A stretch of 10,116 bases of DNA from contig URQL01000050.1 in NCBI GenBank assembly GCA_900550005.1, positions 1 to 10,116 on the forward strand. Direction: 5' to 3'. Of this stretch, positions 1 through 6,263 are shown piece after piece. Within the stretch, counting starts at the first letter, position 1. Every line of letters begins with the position of its first letter. The translations under genes were made by a program, and so were the position numbers. This stretch comes from an uncultured Erysipelotrichaceae bacterium. Its GTDB lineage: Bacteria; Bacillota_I; Bacilli_A; Erysipelotrichales; Coprobacillaceae. A model generated the notes under the pieces. That model had not been told where the DNA came from, did not search any database, and worked only from the letters and a program-made list of their open reading frames with translations.

Positions 1-2
1 AA

Positions 3-237
3 GAATTAAAAAGAAAGGTTGAAATGATATGTAAGTTTGCTTATGTGGAATATTCATTTACTAATGAATATATTATAAATCTTAAAAATACTAGTATAGC
101 CTATGTAAAACCCTATATTTTGAAAGTTAAAAGGCAATGACTACTTAATATTTGAAGATAGTGAAAATATCTTTATAAACGGTTATAATAACAAAATTAA
201 GTTTAAAGATTTAGAACAATACTTAAAAATGAACTAA
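3..237 (+). pseudogene. 3' remnant of an unrecognised gene, broken by a frameshift
   Basis: Two overlapping plus-strand frames appear to be pieces of one protein. The first is open from the window edge and reads 45 codons (including FAYVEYSFTNEYIINLKN) to a TGA at 138-140. The second frame opens after a TGA at 121-123 and reads 37 codons (including NDYLIFEDSENIFINGYNN and KFKDLEQYLKMN) to a TAA at 235-237. Joining them needs a one-base shift between about 121 and 140, in a run-rich stretch (tttt, aaa, aaaa). The joined tail is about 77 residues, rich in Asn, Lys, Ile and Tyr, with no membrane segment or motif I recognise. The 5' part lies outside the window. A sequencing error could also explain the break. 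I do not recognise the family. Confidence 0.45.
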
Positions 238-336
238 TATGGTTTGACAAACTAAAAATAAATGATACAACATAAAACCAATAAAGGAAGCAATATCTAG
301 TCTTTTATTAGAAACTATTTGACAAATTAGAAAAAG

Positions 337-370
337 AAAGACTAACATAGATAAAATTATGTTAGTCTTT
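337..370. terminator. Perfect 13-bp hairpin, probable bidirectional terminator
   Basis: AAAGACTAACATA (337-349) pairs perfectly with TATGTTAGTCTTT (358-370) around an 8-base loop. Read on the minus strand, the stem is followed by CTTTTTCT, a usable U-rich tract, so it could back up the terminator at 634-660. Read on the plus strand, the U-rich part lies inside the stem, making termination of the 3-237 remnant possible but weaker. A third copy of TAGTCTTT at 298-305 could compete for pairing. Confidence 0.5.
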
Positions 371-490
371 AATCATCCTATAAATTTTACAAAAAATAAC
401 CAAATAGGATGATTTAATAAATATTAAAATCTTTATTTTATAAGGTATAACTTTAGTGTCATCCTAATATCATCCTACAAAGTAGGTTGA

Positions 491-508
491 ATTTCGTAAG
501 TACGAAAT
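491..508. repeat. Near-perfect palindrome ATTTCGTA-AG-TACGAAAT
   Basis: Eight bases pair perfectly around a 2-base centre. The short spacer favours a dimeric protein-binding site or a cruciform over an RNA hairpin. It sits between the CCTAC/GTAGG hairpin (474-486, extendable to 470-490 with one mismatch) and the three-tier stem at 513-568. Confidence 0.6.
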
Positions 509-512
509 CAGT

Positions 513-568
513 CTTGTGTAACACTAAACCCTTATGAAATAAGGAAAAGTTTAGCATAGTTGCACAAG
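513..568. repeat. Three-tier stem-loop, possible structured RNA or DNA site
   Basis: Three nested helices share one axis: CTTGTG (513-518) with CACAAG (563-568), CTAAAC (524-529) with GTTTAG (549-554), and CCTTAT (530-535) with ATAAGG (539-544) capped by the loop GAA. The second helix directly stacks on the third on its 5' side. ACACTAAA (521-528) could instead pair with TTTAGTGT (452-459), giving an alternative fold. Which strand, if any, is transcribed is unknown; no coding role is apparent. Confidence 0.45.
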
Positions 569-633
569 TTTCTTATCCTGCTTTTTCTCGTATACTAATA
601 TTTATATATAAAATCATCCTATTAATAAAAAGT

Positions 634-660
634 AAAAAAGACCAACTATTAAAGTTGATC
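634..660 (-). terminator. Rho-independent terminator of the 117-residue protein gene
   Basis: On the minus strand GATCAACT (660-653) pairs with AGTTGGTC (647-640) over a 5-base loop, with one G-T wobble, followed by six U (639-634). It begins 24 bases after the stop codon of the upstream gene. The wobble becomes a mismatch on the plus strand, and there is no U tract that way, so it acts on the minus strand only. Confidence 0.8.
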
Positions 661-684
661 TCAACGATAAATTGTAATTTGTAA

Positions 685-1038
685 TTATTTCAATACTTCA
701 TTTAATTCTTTTAATGATAGTCCTCTAATTAAAATATTATTATCCTTTTCATCAATAACAAACTTCATTAGTTTATTTATTGCCTTATAATAATCTATAT
801 CTCCTAAAACTCCATTATTAGTTGTACTTACAAGCATTAATTTCCATTCATCAACTTCTGTATCATCAATTTTATATAATGCCCTAGGATTCTTCGTAAG
901 TGAAGTTAAGGTATTTTCTGTTAGTGCAAATGCACCAAACGGCTTACCATCTTTTCCTCTATAAAAATTCGGATTTCCTATATAAGCATTTTTCCAATCA
1001 ACAGTTTCTTTTTTCATAAATTTATCAAATAATCCCAT
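685..1038 (-). CDS. Unrecognised 117-residue cytoplasmic protein
   Basis: A 117-residue protein with no signal peptide or membrane segment. It starts with MGLFDKFMKK, a short amphipathic opening common in small Bacillota proteins of unknown role. A Gly/Phe/Tyr-rich middle (about 20-40) is followed by EWKLMLVSTTNNGVLGDIDY (about 64-83) and a C-terminal part ending in LIRGLSLKELNEVL, which looks like a compact alpha/beta fold with an acidic tail. I know of no catalytic motif here. The start is supported by GGAGG nine bases upstream. It lies 26 bases downstream of the broken small repeat gene and shares its promoter; a terminator follows closely. The intact frame, good ribosome binding site and dedicated terminator argue that it is a real gene. 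Function unknown; I make no guess beyond a conserved hypothetical protein. Confidence 0.8.
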   Translation of the reverse strand: MGLFDKFMKKETVDWKNAYIGNPNFYRGKDGKPFGAFALTENTLTSLTKNPRALYKIDDTEVDEWKLMLVSTTNNGVLGDIDYYKAINKLMKFVIDEKDNNILIRGLSLKELNEVLK

Positions 1039-1064
1039 AATTAGTTTCCTCCATTAATTGTAAT

Positions 1065-1224
1065 TTATCTTTCTCTATCTTTATTTTTATCAGCATTTGC
1101 TCTTCTTTTTATTCTTAATATTAAACTATCTGAACTTTTCTTTACTTCAGCATTTTTGTCTGCATTAGCTCTTGTTTTTATTCTTGATATTAAATTATTT
1201 GTACTTTCTTTTTTTCTTTTCCAT
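1065..1224 (-). pseudogene. Small basic two-repeat protein, frame broken by one base in a 7-A run
   Basis: An ATG at 1224 has GGGAGG eight bases upstream (1238-1233), but as sequenced it reads only nine codons (MEKKKRKYK) to a TAA. Removing one A from the 7-A run at codons 4-6 gives a 52-residue frame ending in TAA at 1067-1065. That frame holds two 18-residue repeats of the form S-x-x-x-L-I-x-R-I-K-x-R-A-N-A-D-K-N (DNA 1152-1205 and 1083-1136, period 23 residues). Over the last 14 codons of each repeat the DNA differs at 5 of 42 positions, three of them silent, which supports selection on the protein. It is strongly basic (many Lys/Arg) and has no membrane segment. Explanations are a recent mutation, a sequencing error, or transcriptional slippage on the A run. 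It precedes the 117-residue gene in one transcript. Family not recognised. Confidence 0.6.
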
Positions 1225-1268
1225 ATAATTAACCTCCCATAAAAATTACTATTTGTCTTTCAGTTCCT

Positions 1269-1277
1269 ATTATATCA
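1269..1277 (-). promoter_or_regulatory. Extended -10 promoter for the small-protein mini-operon
   Basis: Read on the minus strand, 1277-1269 is TGATATAAT, a perfect TGnTATAAT extended -10 element. The -35 position (about 1297-1292, AATATT) is poor, as is usual for extended -10 promoters. It would start transcription near 1262, about 38 bases before the ATG at 1224, and serve both the repeat-protein frame and the 117-residue gene. Confidence 0.6.
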
Positions 1278-1421
1278 TTTTATTTACTTAAAATATTAAA
1301 ATGTTGGTTAATTTTAATAAAATCATGTTATACAAATTTTAGTTAGTAGTTATTACTACCTATAATTTATTGCTTATAATGGTTGTTATACCAGAACCAT
1401 AAGGGCACCATTTGTCATAAG

Positions 1422-1444
1422 CTAACTTTTCAGTTAGTTTTTTT
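1422..1444 (+). terminator. Plus-strand terminator with no recognised gene before it
   Basis: CTAACT (1422-1427) pairs with AGTTAG (1432-1437) over the loop TTTC, followed by seven T (1438-1444). The U tract makes it directional on the plus strand. It ends just before the lepB -35 element and so insulates lepB. No open frame with a ribosome binding site ends upstream, so what it terminates is unclear. Confidence 0.65.
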
Positions 1445-1446
1445 AT

Positions 1447-1475
1447 TTGTCAAAGGAATAAAAATAGTGTATGAT
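1447..1475 (+). promoter_or_regulatory. lepB promoter
   Basis: TTGTCA (1447-1452) and TATGAT (1470-1475) are separated by 17 bases. Each has one difference from the vegetative sigma-A consensus. Transcription would begin near 1482, very close to the ribosome binding site, giving a short leader and little room for leader-based control. Confidence 0.8.
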
Positions 1476-1496
1476 AATTAAGAAAGAGGCGAAATA

Positions 1497-2060
1497 ATGA
1501 AGAAAAAAAATCAGTTTTTAAATGAAACAGTTAAAACAATTTTAGAATTAATTTTAGTTGCAATCGTCACACTCTTTGTTTGTAATAAAGTAATTAATCC
1601 AGTTATTGTTAGTGGAAAATCAATGTATCCTTATTTAGACAACAATGATTTATCCATCATCAAAGTCTATGATTTAAAAGAGGAAAATCTTCAACGCTTT
1701 GATGTCGTTGTCCTTGATTGTGACAAACTCAATGAAAAAATCGTCAAACGTCTAATCGGCTTCCCTGGTGAAACCATTAAATATGAAAATGATCAACTCT
1801 ACATCGATGGTGTTGCTTATGACGAACCTTATTTAGATCAAGATTATATTAAGGAAGAAAAAATTAAGCAGCATGCAGATTTATTTACCGAAGATTTTGA
1901 ATATACTGTACCTGAAGGTGAATATTTTGTCCTCGGTGATAATCGTTTAGTTTCTGCGGATTCACGTATTTTAGGAACGTTTACTTTTGATGATTTTGTT
2001 GGACATGGTGGCTATGTTCTTTTCCCTTTCAATCACGCAAAAAAAATAGGTACAAAATAA
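1497..2060 (+). CDS. lepB: Signal peptidase I (type I, SipS/LepB-like)
   Basis: Membrane-anchored serine endopeptidase that cuts the signal peptides off exported proteins on the outer face of the membrane. The 187-residue protein has the short Gram-positive layout: a basic N-terminus (MKKKNQ), one membrane anchor (about 13-31), then the catalytic domain outside. The family boxes are present: SGKSMYP with nucleophile Ser42, VKRLIGFPGE with general base Lys84, and GDNRLVSADSR (147-157). These match the Ser/Lys dyad and spacing of Bacillus SipS (184 residues). AGAGG seven bases before the ATG supports the start. It stands alone between its own promoter and terminator, opposite in direction to the genes on both sides, so it is probably expressed constitutively. 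The fold and the function are clear; whether the genome has further paralogues cannot be told here. Confidence 0.96.
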   Translation: MKKKNQFLNETVKTILELILVAIVTLFVCNKVINPVIVSGKSMYPYLDNNDLSIIKVYDLKEENLQRFDVVVLDCDKLNEKIVKRLIGFPGETIKYENDQLYIDGVAYDEPYLDQDYIKEEKIKQHADLFTEDFEYTVPEGEYFVLGDNRLVSADSRILGTFTFDDFVGHGGYVLFPFNHAKKIGTK

Positions 2061-2094
2061 CCCTTTAGTCTTAAAAAACTAAAGGGCCTTTTTT
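2061..2094 (+). terminator. Strong terminator of lepB, in the convergent lepB/sbcC gap
   Basis: CCCTTTAGT (2061-2069) pairs perfectly with ACTAAAGGG (2078-2086) over an 8-base loop, then CC and a T run (2089-2094). It begins directly after the lepB stop codon and runs into the 3' end of sbcC, whose stop is at 2093. Read on the minus strand the same hairpin is followed by TTATTTT, a weaker tract, so it may also end sbcC transcripts. Confidence 0.88.
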
Positions 2095-5000
2095 ATTTTA
2101 TTTCAATATGAGAGCCAACTGGATCTTTTTTAATAAGGATTTGATGATCGATTTGTTCTTGTAATTCTTGAACGTGACTAATAATTCCAATCATTTTTGA
2201 ATGATCTTGTAATTGCAGTAACACATTCAAAGCTTGAGATAAAGATTCACTATCCAAAGAACCGAATCCTTCGTCAATAAATAGTGTATTCAGCTCAATT
2301 CCACCTTGTTCACTTTGAATCATATCAGATAAACCTAAAGCAAGAGATAAAGCTGCCTTAAATGTTTCTCCTCCTGATAACGTTTTAATATCCCGAATTG
2401 TACCACTTTCATAATCTTGGACAACAATATCCAATCCAGACTGACGAGAACTCTTTTCTTCTTTACGCATCATTTCATAACGAGAATCAGTCATTTGTTT
2501 AAAACGAACATTCGCATTTTGTAGAATTTGTTCAAAATAAACAGCTAAGATATAACGTTCAAAGGAAAGTTTTTTAGAATTATTCCCTGTCGTGGTTTGG
2601 TATAAATCATAATAGCGATAATAATCTTCTTCACTATTTTGTATTGTCTGATAACTTTTTTCAATTTTTTTAAGCAATTGATCATTTTGTTTATAATGAC
2701 TATAAGCATCTTGATAATTTTTTTGTTTTAATTCATAATCTTTTTCTAATTTTTGAATTTGAAGTTGATATTTTGTTAAATCAATCAAATCAAAATGATG
2801 AAGATCTTTTTTGGTTTGATTTAATAAAGCAAGATTTGTTTGAACTTGCATTTGATAATGATTTAAAGTTTGTTGATATTCTTCTTTATGCTCAAGTTTT
2901 ATCTTATAAAAGATATAACTTTCTTCACTCATTATTTTATTTAAATCATTTTTAAATTTAGCTTTCATTAAATCATGGCGATTTAAAGTTTGTTCGTATT
3001 CTTCATCATACATTTTTAAACTCCCTGATAAATTCGCTTTTTGTTCTTGCAACTTACTTTGTTCCTCTTGAATCTTAGCGATTTGTGCTTGTATTTGTTT
3101 TATTTTCAAAAGAGTTTCTTTTTGTTTTAACGTAATCGTTTCTAAAGAATGTTCATCATAAGGGTACAATTCTAACTGAGAATTTAACTTTGTCAAAGTA
3201 TCTTTAGTTTGTTGTAAAAATGAAGTTTTCTGATCAAATTCAGTTTGAAATTTTTGTAATGCAATTTCTAAACCATGTTTTTTTTCTTCTAACACTTTTA
3301 GAGATTGGAGTTCTTTTTCAATTTCTTGGCGATGGATTAATCTATTTTCTTGATTTGTACGCGTTGCTTGTTCTAAAAGATGTACATCTTCTTGTTCAAA
3401 ATTATATAAATCAAGTTGTTGCTGATTAAATTTCATCTCTTGTTGTACTTTAAGAAGTGTTTGGTGATCTTGTAAATAAAGATTTCTCTTATTTTCATTT
3501 GCTTTTTTATGCATATCTAACGTTTTTTTAGTTAAAAATGATGCTTGTAATGAAGCTAAATGAGGATGATGGCAAGAACCACATACTGGACAAGGTTCTT
3601 GTTCTTTTAGATCCTGTGCTAAGTAACCTGCTTGGGCAAGTAAAAATTGATTCTCTTCTTTTAATAAATTTTGTTGATCAACTTGAAATTGCTGAAAATG
3701 CGTTTGGTAAGTTTGTAAAGCAAGTTGTTCTTGTTGTTGTAATTTTTTCTCTTTTTCTTTCACTTCGTGAAATTGTTGAATTTGTTTTAAGAGTTCCTCA
3801 TCCTGACGGATTTGTTCTTTTACATCAAAGTATTCTTTTTGAAGCGTTGCTTCTTTACTTATGACTTGTTGATAATGATTTAAAGTAAGCGTCTTTTGCT
3901 CAAGTAAGCCTTTTAATTCATCAATTTCTCTTTCTTGATTTTTTAAAGTTAAAGAAGTTTTTTGAACTTCTTGTTTCACTTTTTCATAGACCTTAATTTC
4001 TTCTAGAGAAGTTTCTTGCTTTTGCTTTTCTAAAAGTAAATTTTGCACGTTGTTTTGTAAAAGTGGAAGTGTTCGTGTTTCTAGCTCTTGTTGTTTTTCG
4101 CTTTTTAAAATTTCTTGAAGCAAATTATAAACTTCTTGCTTTTTCTTAGCTAGTTGTTTAATTTGATTTTCTAAATCAACGATTTCTTTTTCCTGATAAC
4201 AAAGAGGTTCAATTTGTATAAGATAAAATAAATCATTTTCTAATTGTTTCATTTCCTCATACTTTTTTGAAAGTACACTTTGTTCTAATTGTAAAGCTTG
4301 GTATTTTTTTAGATTTTGATTGTGAAGTTGATCTTTTTGTAATTGTTCTTTAATTTGATTTACTTGTTTTAAAAGACTTTGGATTTGTTCATTTTGTTGA
4401 TCTAATGCTTCTTTTTGCTGGTGAATCTGTTCATCGACATATTCAATATAAGATTTTGTATTTGCTTGTGGTGGATAATCCATTTGATTTTGTAAAGTTT
4501 GAATTTGGATCATGGTCGTGTCCATTTTATTTTTTAAGTGCAAATAACGTTCTTTAAGTGCAAATTCAAAATCTTCATATTTTTTTGTACCAAATAATTT
4601 TCTAAATATTTTCTCTTTTTCATCACTTGATGCAAAAATAAGTTTTGTGAATTCTCCTTGAGCAATCATTGCAATTTGTTTGAATTGATGAACATCAACA
4701 CCAAGTAAATCATTCATTTTTTGACTGACTTCTTTACTATTGGTAATATGCTTACCATCAGGAAGTAAAAAATCAACACTCGATGGAACTGGACTTTTTC
4801 TTCCTTTTTTTAAATATTGTGGTTTCCTTAAAATACGATAGATTTGATGATGTAATTCAAAAGTGAGATCAACATAGGTTTCAACTTTATCGCTAGCAAA
4901 ATCACAACGTAACGTTTTTGCTTCTCGACTTGAACCACTAGCTTCGCCAAACAAAGCAAAAATAATTGCATCAAATAAAGTTGTTTTTCCTCCACCAGTT

Positions 5001-5104
5001 GGTCCTGTAATTAAAAACAAACCATCTTCAAGAAGTTGAAAATCAATCATCACTTTATTTTGATAAGGACCAAAAGCAGATATTTCTAATTGTAATGGTT
5101 TCAT
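2093..5104 (-). CDS. sbcC: SbcC, ATPase subunit of the SbcCD exonuclease
   Basis: Large Rad50-like SMC-family ATPase that, with SbcD, opens DNA hairpins and trims blocked DNA ends during repair. Of 1003 residues, the N-terminal ATPase half carries Walker A GPTGGGKTT (34-42) and the Q-loop AQGEF (148-152). Long coiled-coil arms, rich in Gln, Lys and Glu, run from about 180 to 500 and 520 to 860 around the zinc hook CPVC (505-508). The C-terminal half has the signature LSGGE (909-913), Walker B FIDEGFG (942-948), D-loop SLD (949-951) and an H-loop His977. Length is normal for the family. The start overlaps the sbcD stop (ATGA), with GGAGGA six bases upstream, so the two are translationally coupled. 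A third Cys and several His follow the hook (CPVCGSCHHPH), a small variation. Identification is secure. Confidence 0.97.
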   Translation of the reverse strand: MKPLQLEISAFGPYQNKVMIDFQLLEDGLFLITGPTGGGKTTLFDAIIFALFGEASGSSREAKTLRCDFASDKVETYVDLTFELHHQIYRILRKPQYLKKGRKSPVPSSVDFLLPDGKHITNSKEVSQKMNDLLGVDVHQFKQIAMIAQGEFTKLIFASSDEKEKIFRKLFGTKKYEDFEFALKERYLHLKNKMDTTMIQIQTLQNQMDYPPQANTKSYIEYVDEQIHQQKEALDQQNEQIQSLLKQVNQIKEQLQKDQLHNQNLKKYQALQLEQSVLSKKYEEMKQLENDLFYLIQIEPLCYQEKEIVDLENQIKQLAKKKQEVYNLLQEILKSEKQQELETRTLPLLQNNVQNLLLEKQKQETSLEEIKVYEKVKQEVQKTSLTLKNQEREIDELKGLLEQKTLTLNHYQQVISKEATLQKEYFDVKEQIRQDEELLKQIQQFHEVKEKEKKLQQQEQLALQTYQTHFQQFQVDQQNLLKEENQFLLAQAGYLAQDLKEQEPCPVCGSCHHPHLASLQASFLTKKTLDMHKKANENKRNLYLQDHQTLLKVQQEMKFNQQQLDLYNFEQEDVHLLEQATRTNQENRLIHRQEIEKELQSLKVLEEKKHGLEIALQKFQTEFDQKTSFLQQTKDTLTKLNSQLELYPYDEHSLETITLKQKETLLKIKQIQAQIAKIQEEQSKLQEQKANLSGSLKMYDEEYEQTLNRHDLMKAKFKNDLNKIMSEESYIFYKIKLEHKEEYQQTLNHYQMQVQTNLALLNQTKKDLHHFDLIDLTKYQLQIQKLEKDYELKQKNYQDAYSHYKQNDQLLKKIEKSYQTIQNSEEDYYRYYDLYQTTTGNNSKKLSFERYILAVYFEQILQNANVRFKQMTDSRYEMMRKEEKSSRQSGLDIVVQDYESGTIRDIKTLSGGETFKAALSLALGLSDMIQSEQGGIELNTLFIDEGFGSLDSESLSQALNVLLQLQDHSKMIGIISHVQELQEQIDHQILIKKDPVGSHIEIK

Positions 5105-6243
5105 AATTCTTCCTCCATCAACATTTCAGCAATAATTTTTTGACTTTCTGATGATAAAGATTGATCCTTGATCATTTTATAAAAGTCACCAAAAAGTTCT
5201 GTATCCGATTTTTGTTTTAAAGAAGTCCGACTTTGACTTTGATAAGTTGTATTTTTTTCAAGCATAGCATAAGTTAATTTGAGTGCATTTGGATAATAGG
5301 TTCTTAGTGTATCCATAGCATTTGGTATAAGAGAAGTATCTAATAATTCAAAAGCAATATAGTCATTTTTGTTTTTAATTATGTTTTGTTTTTCATCCAT
5401 AAAATCATTAAAGTAACCTTGATAAGTCATTAAAGTTAAACTTGGATGAAATGAAACAAATTGGTAAGTTATATCTCCCTTTTTCTTGATTTCAACATCT
5501 AAAAAACCTTTTGTTTGTTTTACTTCATCAAAGGAATAGCGAAGCAAAGATCCACTATAACAAATGCTTTCTTTCCCTACTTTTTGAAAAGCATGGATAT
5601 GTCCTAGAGCAACATAATCATAATCATCAAAAAGATCTACGCCAACCATTTGTGCTTCACCTACATATTGCATACTTTCTGATTCACTACGAATTAAATC
5701 TTTCTTTCCTGCAACAAATTGATGCGTAACTAAAACATTGCGACAAGTCAAATCAAGTGGTTGTGTTGTAAGCAATAGAGCAATGGCATCTTGATACGTT
5801 TTGATTTTTTCATCAGAATACACTTCTTTAACATCTCCTGGTTTAATAAAAGGTAGGAGATAAAAACGAATTTTTCCATATTCATCTTCCATTTCAACAA
5901 CATCTATTCCCTTTTTTATGTTTGTTGAAACGAAACAACCATTTTTTCTTAAAATAGAACTCGCATAATGTAATCTTTCATTGCTATCATGATTACCACT
6001 GATCATAAGAACTTTGATTTGATGGTCATTGATTAAACAACCAAGAAAATCATCAAATAATTCAACAGCTTCTACCGGTGGAACAAGTCGATCATAAATA
6101 TCGCCAGCAATCACTATGGTCGTAATTTTTTCTTGAGTCATATAGTTAACTAACTCATTTAACACTTCTTTTTGTAATTTCAACATGGATTTACCATGTA
6201 CAAATTTTCCTAAATGTAAATCACTGATATGTATAAAACGCAT
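5101..6243 (-). CDS. sbcD: SbcD, nuclease subunit of the SbcCD exonuclease
   Basis: Mre11-type metal-dependent phosphoesterase that supplies the double-strand exonuclease and hairpin endonuclease activity of SbcCD. The 380-residue protein shows the metal-binding motifs in order: SDLHLGK (Asp8, His10), AGDIYD (Asp48), SGNHDS (Asn84, His85), VTHQF (His174) and LGHIHAF (His215, His217). The C-terminal part (about 270-380) fits the capping and SbcC-binding region. AAAGGGGG a few bases before the ATG is the ribosome binding site. Its TGA stop overlaps the sbcC start by four bases, giving equimolar coupled synthesis. A weak terminator-like hairpin lies just upstream, and I see no strong promoter in the short gap, so expression may come partly by read-through from the hydrolase gene. 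Confidence 0.97.
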   Translation of the reverse strand: MRFIHISDLHLGKFVHGKSMLKLQKEVLNELVNYMTQEKITTIVIAGDIYDRLVPPVEAVELFDDFLGCLINDHQIKVLMISGNHDSNERLHYASSILRKNGCFVSTNIKKGIDVVEMEDEYGKIRFYLLPFIKPGDVKEVYSDEKIKTYQDAIALLLTTQPLDLTCRNVLVTHQFVAGKKDLIRSESESMQYVGEAQMVGVDLFDDYDYVALGHIHAFQKVGKESICYSGSLLRYSFDEVKQTKGFLDVEIKKKGDITYQFVSFHPSLTLMTYQGYFNDFMDEKQNIIKNKNDYIAFELLDTSLIPNAMDTLRTYYPNALKLTYAMLEKNTTYQSQSRTSLKQKSDTELFGDFYKMIKDQSLSSESQKIIAEMLMEEEL

Positions 6244-6263
6244 AAAATCCCCCTTTCAAGATT

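Larger units (their letters stand above)
404..622. repeat. 219-bp segment bounded by 12-bp inverted repeats, MITE-like
   Basis: ATAGGATGATTT at 404-415 is the exact reverse complement of AAATCATCCTAT at 611-622. The segment between is non-coding and full of palindromes, as in small non-autonomous elements. A further direct copy of the 11-base core AATCATCCTAT lies just outside at 371-381, and TCATCCTA occurs inside at 459-466 and 470-477. I see no convincing target-site duplication next to the ends, so the repeats may instead be protein-binding sites such as iterons. Transposon origin is an inference. Confidence 0.35.
238..633. other. Gene-free, hairpin-rich stretch
   Basis: About 400 bases with no convincing gene on either strand. 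It contains a near-direct repeat around TTTGACAAA (243-251 and 318-326), at least six hairpins in a row (337-370, 371-414, 425-440, 470-490, 491-508, 513-568) and five copies of TCATCCTA or its complement. The longest open frame noticed, 32 codons on the minus strand (459-557), has no ribosome binding site at a usable distance and lies inside the palindromes, so I do not call it. The stretch separates the decayed gene on the left from the minus-strand mini-operon on the right. It may be a remnant of a mobile element or a structured RNA; the sequence alone does not decide. Confidence 0.6.

Noticed and set aside
459..557. Minus-strand open frame of 32 codons starting at ATG 557
   Set aside because: The only AGGA-like site is over 20 bases upstream, the frame lies wholly within palindromes, and the protein has no recognisable character.
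1237..1402. Plus-strand hydrophobic reading ending IMVVIPEP and a TAA before the 1422 terminator, like the tail of a membrane protein
   Set aside because: It has an in-frame TAG, no ribosome binding site or start, and overlaps the minus-strand promoter; T-rich DNA gives hydrophobic translations by chance.
1381..1425. Possible 3' end of rlmH or an attachment site (CATAAGGGCACC, GTCATAAGC)
   Set aside because: Upstream frames contain stops and the match to the rlmH tail is too loose; no second copy in the window to act as a paired att site.
2773..3864. Several plus-strand open frames of 60-108 codons inside sbcC
   Set aside because: They are antisense shadows of the coiled-coil coding region, whose Gln/Lys/Leu codons read as hydrophobic residues on the other strand; no ribosome binding sites or families.
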